Source of the DNA: Salvia splendens
Lineage: Eukaryota > Streptophyta > Magnoliopsida > Lamiales > Lamiaceae
Length of the DNA stretch: 64,000 bases
Direction: 5' to 3'
Assembly (NCBI RefSeq): GCF_004379255.2
Contig: NC_056042.1
Location: 10,649,901 to 10,713,900 of the forward strand
The notes under the pieces: model-generated
Database searches by the model: none
Told to the model about the DNA's origin: nothing
Seen by the model: the letters and a program-made list of their open reading frames with translations, nothing else
In this document: positions 54,175 to 63,114 of the stretch, piece by piece
Layout: each line of letters begins with the position of its first letter
Position numbering within the stretch: the stretch's first letter is position 1
Translations under genes and position numbers: made by a program

Positions 54175-56047
54175 GGCCATCCGCAATGGGGCGGACGATG
54201 GCACGCCCGATGGCGCGCATCGTACGCGCCCGCCATCGTCCGCCCCATTGCGGGTGCGTGACATAGGCCGCGGACGATCGTCGCGCCCCATTGCGGCCTA
54301 CGCGGACGATGGCCGCGGACGATAGGCCATCGGCCGCGCCATCGTCCGCCCCACTGTGGGCTACGCAGACGATGGTCGCGGACGATGGCACGCGTTTTTT
54401 ATTTTCTATTTAAATCTCGTTTCTCATTCATTTGTACATACGAACATATCGACTATCTCTTTACATATTCTCTCTCAACATCCAACCAAAATGAATCTCG
54501 GCGATGACACCAATAGTTCTAGTTCGTCTGAGTCCGATAGTTCGACGTCAGAAGCATTAGATGCAGCCGTTGAAGAGGCCATGGCGGCATGCTATGCGGC
54601 AATGCAGCGCGAGGAGGAGGTGGCGGCAGCGGCGGCTGAGCAAGTCCATAGGCCTATTCGACATAGGACGTATGTCCGACGCGACCACCCGGGAGCTTAC
54701 AAACGTCTGGTTGAAGACTATTTTGCCGATCAACCACGATGGGGCCCGACTGTTTTCCGCCGCCGGTTTAGAATGTCGCGGTACCTTTTTCTCAGCATTG
54801 TTCGGACATTGTCTTCACGTGATGAATACTTCACATTTCGGGAGGACGACATCGGCAAACCCGGCCTTACACCATTGCAAAAGTGCACGGCTGCTATTCG
54901 TCAGTTGGCATACGGCACCACGGCGGACCTTTTTGACGAGTACCTCCACTGCGGGGATTCTACAGGCCGCGAGTGTCTGAAGCACTTTTGTCGGGGGATA
55001 GTAGAGGCCTATGGCGACACATATTTGCGCAAGCCGACTGCCACTGATTGCCAGGGTCTGATGCAGATGCACGAGACGGCGCACGGGTTTCCTGGGATGC
55101 TCGGGAGCATCGACTGTATACACTGGCAGTGGAAGAATTGTCCGACGGCGTGGAGAGGCCAATTCACAAGTGGATACAAGGGCAGCCACCCGACGATGAT
55201 CCTCGAAGCCGTCGCTGACCATCGACTCTGGATCTGGCATGCTTACTTCGGCGTAGCCGGGTCGAACAACGACATTAACGTCCTCAACTCGTCCACCCTC
55301 TTCACCGAACAATGTAACGGCAACGGCCCGGCCATCGAGTTCACTGCCAACAGACGCCAATACCATATGTGGTACTACTTGGCCGATGGCATCTACCTTC
55401 GGTGGCCAGTTTTCCTAAAGATGATCAGCTGCCCAATTGGTGAGAAGAGGGTTTTATTTGCGCAAAAGCAGGAGTCGGCGCGGAAGGATGTCGAGCGGGC
55501 ATTTGGTGTGCTCCAATCACGGTGGGCAATTGTGAAAGGGCCGGCTCGTTCCTGGTACAAGGAAGTCATCGCCGATGTCATATATGCGTGCATAATCATG
55601 CACAACATGATAGTCGAGAATGAAGGCGGAAGCATCTCCGATTGGAATGAAGATGACCGTGCATCTAGCTCGTCCGACACGTCGACCGAGACACCCGATA
55701 GAGGGTTACCGTTAGGCTTCAATGAGGTTCTATATAGACAGGCCTCAATGCGCAACCAACAGGATCATGCGCAACTCATGAGCGACATGATTGAAGAAGT
55801 GTGGGCTCGTAACCGCTGTCGCTGAGTTTGCGTTTTTTTAATTCGCATTGTAATGTATTAATTTTTATTAAATGAAATGAAGTTTTTGAAATTCGTATTT
55901 TAATTTATTAAGTTTTTTTAAATTCGTATGGATTTTATAAATATTAAAAAAAATGATGATGTGGCAGGGCGCCCCACTGCAGGTGGGGAGGTAGGAGGAT
56001 AAAACTGATGACGTGGCGCGCCTTAGGGCGCCCCACTGCTGATGCCC
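54175..56047 (+). mobile_element. PIF/Harbinger DNA transposon
   Basis: Termini GGCCATCCGCAATGGGGCG and the inverted GGGCATCAGCAGTGGGGCG are flanked by TTA on both sides (54172-54174, 56048-56050), the standard PIF/Harbinger target. 1873 bp. It encodes only the transposase; the ORF1 partner usually present is absent. The first 215 bp carry repeated TIR-like and GGACGATGG motifs in both orientations. Confidence 0.92.
54491..55825 (+). CDS. PIF/Harbinger transposase (DDE), apparently intact
   Basis: 444 residues from the ATG at 54491 (MNLGDDTNSSSSSESDSSTS); an upstream in-frame ATG at 54356 lies in the motif array and is less likely. Residues 1-50 are acidic, Ser- and Ala-rich. An N-terminal helical domain follows (YKRLVEDYFADQPRWGPTVF, FRRRFRMSRYLFLSIV). 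The DDE catalytic core has D208 (GSIDCIHWQWKNCP), D261 (GSNNDINVLNSS) and E335 (ARKDVERAFGVLQSRWAIVK), all in family context, with no stop. It cuts and pastes element DNA and normally needs a Myb-like ORF1 partner. Length and motifs are complete for the family, so this gene may be functional. Confidence 0.93.
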   Translation: MNLGDDTNSSSSSESDSSTSEALDAAVEEAMAACYAAMQREEEVAAAAAEQVHRPIRHRTYVRRDHPGAYKRLVEDYFADQPRWGPTVFRRRFRMSRYLFLSIVRTLSSRDEYFTFREDDIGKPGLTPLQKCTAAIRQLAYGTTADLFDEYLHCGDSTGRECLKHFCRGIVEAYGDTYLRKPTATDCQGLMQMHETAHGFPGMLGSIDCIHWQWKNCPTAWRGQFTSGYKGSHPTMILEAVADHRLWIWHAYFGVAGSNNDINVLNSSTLFTEQCNGNGPAIEFTANRRQYHMWYYLADGIYLRWPVFLKMISCPIGEKRVLFAQKQESARKDVERAFGVLQSRWAIVKGPARSWYKEVIADVIYACIIMHNMIVENEGGSISDWNEDDRASSSSDTSTETPDRGLPLGFNEVLYRQASMRNQQDHAQLMSDMIEEVWARNRCR

Positions 56048-56050
56048 TTA

Positions 56051-56590
56051 AATTAAATTGTCGGGCTCGGACTAACTGTCCCACCCTTAAAAGTTAAACG
56101 GGCCCATGCCCAAGACAACCACTACCAAATGATTCCTTATTCCATGTGAGCTTCAACTCAACTCCAACGCAATCTTTCTTTTCATGCAAAAATTAGCTAC
56201 ACTTTTTTCAGCACTTCCAGTTTCAGGTACGCTCCTCAACATCATTTCTTCGCTTTAGTTATATGCTTCTCTTGATTTTTCACTTGATTACTTCTATGGA
56301 TCAAGTTCTATACTAATCGAAGCTATTTTTTCCCTTTTATTTTGGTAATATGAAGCATATTCTTCTCTTGTATGCTGATCATTAGTAACCTTTTTTTTTG
56401 TTTTTATTTTCTGATTTTATTGTTTTTCTTGATGGAGATCAAAGAATGATTTTAATACAAAATTGGTAGAGTTGGAACAGGCCTCAAGATTCTTGATTGC
56501 ATTTTTACTGGAATATGAGGAATATTGGATTTTTGTTACATCCATAACTAAATCCAATTAAAGAAATAGACGGTATTTAATGACTAATTT

Positions 56591-56636
<46 letters not shown>

Positions 56637-56808
56637 CAGGCTATTGAGATGGGGTGATTTGTGTAGAGTTACTTTAGTGATAGAAATATTGTTCAATTTT
56701 TGGTTTCTTAATTGGTATTGATAGTGTTAATTCCTCTCCCAGCAGAAGGTGTAGTTGTTTGTGGGGTGTGGAGGGGAAGGCGCTACGAGGGCGGGCTAGG
56801 ATAGAAAC
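56051..56808 (+). other. probable 5' UTR and 5' UTR intron of the endosulfine gene
   Basis: A pyrimidine-rich leader around 56150-56225 ends at a donor-like cag|gtacgctcc (56226). An acceptor (cctctcccagcag) lies at about 56743, some 65 bp before the ATG at 56809. The intervening roughly 520 bp includes a (GAT)n microsatellite. This model needs transcript evidence. Confidence 0.45.
56591..56633 (+). repeat. (GAT)n microsatellite
   Basis: About 14 uninterrupted gat units in the likely 5' UTR intron of the gene starting at 56809. Confidence 0.9.
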
Positions 56809-57668
56809 ATGGCCGAGAGAGATGATGAAGAGAAGAAAAATGTTGTGGACACTACTCCTAAAGAAAGTGAGGAGGCTGAGAATCTTCCTGTAGAAGCACC
56901 AAGAGATGTCGATATGTGTGTTGAAAACCAAATGCCCTCACAGCAAAAGGAGGTATACTTGTGTTCTAATTTTCTCTCTTGTGTAGCTTAGGTATATATG
57001 GCCTTGATTGAGTAGTTTAGAGCTATGGTTTGATGACTTTAATTGGGCATTGTGTAGATTAGATTTAGTTCAATTTGATTCTTGGCAATGACTGTCTCAC
57101 TCTTTTGGTAGGAGGAGATCATCAAGAAGAAGTATGGTGGCTTGCCAGCGAAGAAGCCCCCGTTGATCTCTAAGGTAACACACACCCCTTCGTTGCTTCA
57201 AGAGTTTGTGGTAATATATCGCTCCTCGAATGTTGATTCTGGTACGTGTTGACAGGATCATGAACGCGCTTTCTTTGACTCCGCGGATTGGGCTTTGGGA
57301 AAAGTAAGTAGTGTTGTTGTCTAGTATGTTTGATACATATATATAACATAGATATCACAATCTTGCCTTGTATGTTACTGCAGAGGAGCAAAGGACCAAT
57401 CGAGGCTCTTCGACCTAAACTGCAGGTATTCGATCCTCTCCTTAGTGTGTTTTTTTACCATCTCTTGATTTAGTATTATGATTGCATCAGTATGAATATT
57501 GATATGAATTTTGTTCAAATTTTAAAGCCGTCGCCTCACCACCAAGCGCGTTCAAGGTCGCCCTGTGCCCCTGCAGACGATGCTGAAGGTGACAGCATCG
57601 ATCAACAAGACGATGCTGATGTGAACAGCGGCATTTCTTTAGAGGCAGCTGAGAATGTGCAGGGATGA
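56809..57668 (+). CDS. endosulfine / ARPP-19 family protein
   Basis: Five coding exons: 56809-56952, 57112-57174, 57256-57303, 57384-57425 and 57528-57668, every junction GT-AG, all in phase 0, giving 145 residues. The core is EEIIKKKYGGLPAKKPPLIS, then DHERAFFDSADWALGK, where FDSADW (residues 76-81, Ser78) is the plant form of the FDSGDY motif of endosulfines, then RSKGPIEALRPKLQ. The N terminus is acidic and the tail is acidic and variable. In animals and yeast, phosphorylation of this Ser makes the protein an inhibitor of PP2A-B55; the plant role is less clear, so phosphatase regulation here is inference. The small exons and intact frame indicate a real host gene on the same strand as the Harbinger element just upstream. 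Confidence 0.9.
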
Positions 57669-58231
57669 GATCTTCGAGTTCAAGATACCGATGTTTTTAT
57701 GCATTTTGTGGTGTTTGAAGACGAATTTGTGACAAATAAGTGATGGAAAGAACAGAGGAATGTGGTTGTGAAAACATGAGGAATTTGGACAATGAAGTAT
57801 TTAAAAAATTTTAATTAAATGAAAATTAGAAAATGCTAAAAAAATTCATATATTTACACGCAAATAATATTTTAGTAAAATTGTCCCAAATTGTATTTTA
57901 TTACGGTAGTACCTATTGCGTTTTTCTTGAAGTTAACAAATACGATATTTTTATGATTTTTAATTGCAACTTATACACACTCATTTGATTCAAATCCTAG
58001 AAAAAAAAAGAAAGGAAATTCATGTCACCATGTTATGGTATTCGTCTATGTTAGCATGTGATATAATAATAGGTAATATTTTTATTTAAGTACATGATGT
58101 TCATAGTAATATTAATAATCTAGGAATTTAATACTACTATAGTAATATATAATGACTTTAATTTATAGAGTGATTAGAAATAAAATAGCAGTAGTTACAT
58201 AGCATTATCAAACAGAATAGGAGTAGATATC
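57669..58231. other. intergenic between endosulfine and CML genes
   Basis: Convergent gene ends; AT-rich sequence that should contain both 3' UTRs. No ORF, repeat or RNA gene recognised. Confidence 0.5.
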
Positions 58232-58789
58232 CTAGCATAGACATTTCTCCATGAAAGTGACAAATTCATGAAAATCAATGAATCCATCACTATTTCGATC
58301 AAACGGTTTGATCATCTCCCTGCATTCATCCACACTGCAATGTTCCTTCAAACCTAAGCTTCGGACAACTCTCTGCAAATCTACAGCGCCGACAAAGCCA
58401 TCCTCGTCCACATCAAACACCTTAAATGTCTCCTTAATCTCCTCAAAACTGGGCTCTTCCTCCTCAAACAGCCCCACTAAATCTTCTTCACCTAGATTGC
58501 TCTTATTCTCACAATCATCCAATCCCACCATTCCAACTCTACTCAAAATCGAGTTGATTTCTGCCAATGGGATTTTTTCAGAGATTTCTATGCAGCTGTG
58601 GACTGCCTCCGAAAGATTGGATTTTTCTCTGTTTTTTCCCCACAAAATATTCCATTTCCCTGATAAAAGAATTGGGAAATCATGGAGGAAAAATTGGATT
58701 CTTGAAAAACAATCCTCGATGTCAGTGATGAAAATTTTGAATCCGAACACTAGCAAATTTGAAAAAATATTTGCGAGTCTCAACTCCAT
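58232..58789 (-). CDS. calmodulin-like protein (CML45/46-like), two EF-hands
   Basis: Single exon, 185 residues from the Met at 58789 (MELRLANIFSNLLVFGFKIF); the open frame runs 30 codons further upstream, but those residues are not family-like. Residues 1-45 are hydrophobic and could be a membrane anchor or signal. Then comes a variable acidic linker and two EF-hand loops: DVDEDGFVGAVD (126-137) and DRNSDGFIDFHE (164-175). The second is canonical. The first has Asp instead of Glu at position 12, which usually weakens calcium binding or favours magnesium. A Cys-rich end (MEKCLC) closes the protein. It is a likely calcium sensor; partners are unknown. The CML45/46 assignment rests on the N-terminal hydrophobic segment plus the two C-terminal EF-hands. 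Confidence 0.88.
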   Translation of the reverse strand: MELRLANIFSNLLVFGFKIFITDIEDCFSRIQFFLHDFPILLSGKWNILWGKNREKSNLSEAVHSCIEISEKIPLAEINSILSRVGMVGLDDCENKSNLGEEDLVGLFEEEEPSFEEIKETFKVFDVDEDGFVGAVDLQRVVRSLGLKEHCSVDECREMIKPFDRNSDGFIDFHEFVTFMEKCLC

Positions 58790-59790
58790 TGAGATAGTAT
58801 TTTTTTTCTTGTAAGGGGTGGGTGTGTTAAATTTGTTAGGGATATGACGATACCAAGTAATGTTGTTATTTATAAACATACAAAGTAGTTGACATCACTT
58901 TTTAAGAAGTGTCGTGTGGCGTGACATTAATGCTATATTTAATATTGTGTAAACTTTGGATTTGGTTCAGCAAAATTTCCGAGAAATTTTTTTGGGTTTG
59001 ACAGTGCGAAAATGGACTGAGCAAGTATTTATATTTAGAAATATATGTTAGCAATTAAGAAGTACTTAGGCCGACATGAAATGGACTTATATTAATATTT
59101 TAAGTATGTGTGTGAATGAATAAAACAATGAGTTGCAGTGCTAGAGGAGTGTAAGGAACATGGTTAGGTTATGGAAATTGTTGATGAAATTTCCTAGAAA
59201 TTACTATATGGTTTAATGAATTAATACGAAGATTCCAAGAAACTTCTCCGTGGATTAAGTGGAAAATTACACTGTCCACACACGTATTCAAATTTTATTT
59301 TATTTTATTTTATTTTATTTTATTTTATTTTATTTTATTTCGTTCTTGGTTGTGATGTTTGGAGCATTGAAAAATGATGGTTTTTATGAGGTTGATATAA
59401 TAGCAGTATGATTTATCATCCACTTTTTAATTTTGCTACATGTTCATCAATAATATATGGAATTTTAGTTTAGTTTCGCAATAGGTGGTAGAAAAATTAA
59501 ATAACTATCAAAACCAACATTTTTAAGAAGCTGATTGATTAGCTAAATACAACTTAATATTTAAGAAAATATAGGATGCATAAGAAAATGTTACTTCTAT
59601 TTGTCAACAAACTTGTTATTCCATCTTTTAGACTTATACTGCTCCATTTGATTACTACATCTGTATTTTACACTCAATCTTTTGCGTGAAATTAAGAGGA
59701 AATAACTAAGTGTTATAAGGATTTGGGCTACTTTTATTTATATCGCCTCAAATGAGGTCTCAAGTATATGGATGTATTCAGATTAATGTA
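58790..59790. other. intergenic, includes a (TTTTA)n microsatellite
   Basis: Upstream of the CML gene. A run of about ten ttttatttta-type pentamers lies at 59290-59340. No ORF of note. Confidence 0.5.
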
Positions 59791-59794
59791 TAAA

Positions 59795-61130
59795 AACTGT
59801 TAAAAAGGAAAACTAATTTCATCCATTAATTAGGTGTGATTTGATGGTTGATATGGAAGTCACTTAAAATTTAAAAATTAATAAAATAATCAAAAAGGGT
59901 AAAAATGGTAAAGCACAATTGTACATGACTTCGCTACAAGATATAGTTATATTTGTACATCATGTTCTATTAGTACATGATGTTAATGTATGAAAATAGT
60001 GTTTTAATGTACGAGTCTCACACATTAATATACGTAGGTGACTAAATAATATACACATTATGATGGATATATCGTACATTATTATCCTACTCATGCTTTT
60101 GTGAATTTGTAGATGCTATATAGTATAGCTTCCATCCACAAAAGCATGAGTCAGACAGTAATGTACGAAATATCCATGATAATGTACATTACCGTACATT
60201 ATCATGAGTATATCGTAATTATCCGACTCATGCTTTTGTGAATTTGTAGATGTTATATAGTATAGCTTCCATCCACAAAAGCATGCGTCGTTCAATAATG
60301 TATGATATACCCATGATAATGTACATTACCGTACATTATCAAGGGTAGACCGTACATTATTATCCGACTCATGCTTTTGTGAATTTGTAGATGCTATATA
60401 GTATAGCTTCCATCCACAAAAGCATGAGTCGGATAATAATGTACGATATATCCATGATAATGTACGGACCGTACATTATCATGAATATATCGTACATTAT
60501 TATCCGACTCATGCTTTTGTGGATGGAAGCTATACTATATAGCATCCACAAATTCATGAGTCGGAAGCTAATGTACGATATACTCATGATAATGTGTACA
60601 TTATCATGGGTATATCGTACATCACTTATCCAGTAATGTAGCATCGTATTAATTCCCTTAGGGCCGAAAGTTAACATCATTCACCAAGAGTTTAGTAGTC
60701 CATGGGGCTAGGGTGTAGTACCATCATATTAACATAACGTTCACTAACCGGATGAAGTTAGATCCAGTCTCCTAGGGTTAACTTATCCATAGGGCTAGGG
60801 TATAGTATTCACAAGATTACCCTAGTGAACGTTGTGTTACTGAGTCGGTACTACATCCTAGCCTCATGGATTGTAAAACCCTTGGGGAATGGATATAACT
60901 TTCGCCACTCATTCAATAAATTATAATCTACATTACGTAGAAGGGACATATACATTAAAACACATTAATGTATACATTAAGTTAATGTACTAATCCATAT
61001 AAATGATGTAACAGTAATATACCCAAATTTCCCTTTAATGTACGAAAATGGTATAATAATGTATGGCGATGCTTTTAATCATAGCCATTAGATTAATAGA
61101 TCCAAGGGATTATATTAGTCCTATGTTTTA
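59795..61130. mobile_element. non-autonomous element of uncertain class containing a palindrome array
   Basis: The edges carry related inverted phrases (catccattaattaggtgtgat near 59822; the reverse complement of the sequence near 61080-61115 reads attaatctaatggctatgat), as in some Mutator-like elements. The interior repeats taatgtacg many times and holds the palindrome array at 60062-60623. No coding capacity. Class and exact ends are uncertain. Confidence 0.35.
60062..60623. repeat. tandem array of alternating palindromes
   Basis: Four units of about 140 bp, with catgcttttgtg at 60092, 60229, 60370 and 60510. Each unit contains a stem of the type GACTCATGCTTTTGTG / CACAAAAGCATGAGTC around a 35 bp loop. 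Between units lies a second palindrome; the best (60436-60500) has arms near ATAATGTACGATATAT and ATATATCGTACATTAT. In unit 4 the loop is inverted relative to units 1-3. Open frames on both strands here are a by-product of the symmetry. Confidence 0.85.
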
Positions 61131-61298
61131 TACTAGGGGGTGATAAGGAGGGTAATGCACCCCCTCAAGTACATATGTAAAAGTTATACTTACCCTATCA
61201 TAATAATTCGTCACCATTTGACCTGGCACGACCTTTATGAAATTTAATAGAAAGTGAGTTGAAAAAGTTAGTGGAATAAGGAGTCCTATTTTTATATA

Positions 61299-61521
61299 CT
61301 TCATCCATCTCCAAAGAATATGCACTTTGAGTTTGGTACGAGTCTTAATGCAAAATTAGTAAAGTAAGAGAGAGGTAGAGAGAAAAAGTAATTAAAGTAT
61401 TGTTAGTTGAGAATGGGTCCCACCTCATTAGAGATAAAAGATTTTTTAAAATTAGAAAGTTCATATTCTTGTGGTACGGACTAAAAAGGAAAGAGTGCAT
61501 ATTCTTGTGGGACGGATGAAG
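61299..61521. mobile_element. Stowaway MITE with duplicated right end
   Basis: Ends cttcatcc and ggatgaag are exact inverted repeats inside TA duplications (61297-61298, 61522-61523). The right terminal phrase catattcttgtggNacgga occurs twice (about 61461 and 61498), as if the end had been duplicated. Confidence 0.75.
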
Positions 61522-61753
61522 TATTAGTTTTATAATAAAATGTGAGTATGAATGAGTTAGTGGAATGTGGCCCATTAATAAAAATGGTAAAAGTGAAATG
61601 TGACAAATTTTTAGGGATGGACGGAAATAGAAATAAATGACAGTACTATAAAATCAAAGGCTCACAATGCTTTGATTCGACGTAAAAGGGTATATCGAGT
61701 TTAGTCCATAATATGTTTTGATTAAACCAGTTGATGAAAATATAAATAGTTTC

Positions 61754-61935
61754 GACCAACGGGTCGTAGCGCAGTTGGCAGCGTGAAGTTTTGGTGACCT
61801 TGATGTCACGAGTTCAAATCCCACCACTTTGTTCGGATATTTTCGGTCTTAATCCACTAACTCGATCGAACAGGATTACTCAGATTCTTTCAAAAGCGAA
61901 TTCGGGGCACTTATAGTCAATCCAAAAAAGTATGT
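61754..61935 (+). mobile_element. tRNA-derived SINE with 14 bp target duplication
   Basis: A box region cgtagcgcagttggcagcg and B box gagttcaaatccc are the polymerase III promoter of a tRNA-derived SINE. The tail ends gtcaatccaaaaaag. Flanks atataaatagtttc at 61740-61753 and 61936-61949 are identical, a 14 bp duplication. It should not be called as a tRNA gene: there is no cloverleaf 3' half. Confidence 0.85.
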
Positions 61936-62270
61936 ATATAAATAGTTTCAATTGTATATTGATTGCTTTAAATGTATAATTAATATTTCTAAAATCTTCA
62001 ATTTGGTATGATTATTGGCGAATTCGTGGTACTTGTGGTTAAATTTAAAATATATATATAATTCAATTGTAATGAATGCATTGAATGTATAATTTAATAC
62101 TTCTAAAATCTTCAATTTGATTTGATCTGATCATTGACGGATCCAGGGCACTGGCACATGTGATCAAACCAAAATAAAAGTATACTCCATAGTTTCAATT
62201 GTATAATGAATGCTTTGTATGCATCATTAATACTTCTCTAAAATCTTCAATTTGATATAATAATTCAATG
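61936..62270 (+). repeat. three tandem flank units separated by SINE-tail remnants
   Basis: The phrase agtttcaattgtat...cttctaaaatcttcaatttg is present three times (from about 61945, 62060 and 62190). Between copies lie pieces resembling the SINE tail (gcgaattcgtggtacttgtg and ggatccagggcactggcaca versus gcgaattcggggcacttata in the full SINE). Confidence 0.65.
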
Positions 62271-62520
62271 AACACCTTTTTTTTGGTGGATGTAATTTCA
62301 TACTGCCTTCTTCAAACCATTGACTTAATATATTTCTCAACTAGTGCTCAATTATTTAACAGTCCATTACTTACAAAAAGGCATTTCTCATACAATACAA
62401 CTGTGAAGTGGATCTAATTACTGGTAGTTTAATTTATACACGAAACATTTGGATTTTGAGATCCTACTAAATCTCACAACTAACAAAAAGCATACAACCC
62501 CAATTTTTTAACATTTTTAA
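62271..62520. other. intergenic, nothing recognised
   Basis: AT-rich, no ORF or repeat identified. Confidence 0.4.
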
Positions 62521-62543
62521 AGCAGACATAATTTGTGTAGTAA

Positions 62544-62684
62544 TTAAGCGGTCTGCCGGTACTGGCATAGCCGACTTGGAAGGGAGGGTAGCCGCTGGGA
62601 ATTGGTTCCCTCTCGGGAACTAGAACTAGGACCCAACCGGGAATGCTGACTGCCGGTGTTTGGGGCGTCGTTATCAGGATTCAT
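62544..62684 (-). pseudogene. possible N-terminal fragment of a Harbinger ORF1-like protein
   Basis: From the Met at 62684 the frame reads MNPDNDAPNTGSQHSRLGPS then a Ser/Pro-rich stretch, a composition seen at the N terminus of plant Harbinger ORF1 proteins. It ends after 46 codons. A GC-rich hairpin (GGACCAATCATTGC ... GCAATGGTCC, about 62831-62868) lies upstream, as in element subterminal regions. The evidence is weak. Confidence 0.25.
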
Positions 62685-62869
62685 TCTTTTGCTAGAGAGA
62701 GAAAATTTGTAGTAGAAAGAAAATTGAGAGAGAGGTGTGAATGAAATGTAGAGCAATGAGGCATGCATGTAGAGATGGAATAAAAATGAAAAAAATTGAG
62801 ATCATCGGTTTGTTCGTCGCGCAATAGGGACCAATCATTGCCGATCTGCAGTCTCCTTGCAATGGTCCG

Positions 62870-63110
62870 ATTGGCGCCTTATTATGAATGTTCTTAGCGG
62901 AGGATGCATTTCATGTACATTACCAGAAGTAGTAAAAAAATGGAATGATTATGGAGGGAGTATAACTAGTATCATTTTACCCTTTAATATCCTATTAATG
63001 TCAGCTAACATTCTAGATTTTTATGGTCTTTTTTTTATCTTCATGATATATTTTTTTATCATAGGCTTATTCATATTTGACCACAGTTTTGATATAAAAT
63101 TATGATTTAT
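62870..63110. other. intergenic, nothing recognised
   Basis: AT-rich stretch; the short plus-strand frame at 62857-63105 has no domain. Confidence 0.35.
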
Positions 63111-63114
63111 TTTA

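Noticed and set aside
54815..55366. Minus-strand ORF of 183 codons
   Set aside because: Antisense shadow of the Harbinger transposase, with no family resemblance.
58278..58814. Plus-strand ORF of 178 codons
   Set aside because: Antisense of the calmodulin-like gene, whose EF-hand loops fix the coding strand.
60062..60623. CRISPR-like repeat array
   Set aside because: Units are about 140 bp, palindromic throughout and in a plant nuclear context; no spacers of regular length and no cas genes.
60369..60680. Met/Ile/Tyr-rich ORFs on both strands
   Set aside because: They are translations of the palindrome array and mirror each other on opposite strands.
61754..61830. tRNA gene
   Set aside because: A and B boxes are present, but the 3' half of a cloverleaf is not, and a SINE tail with a 14 bp target duplication follows.
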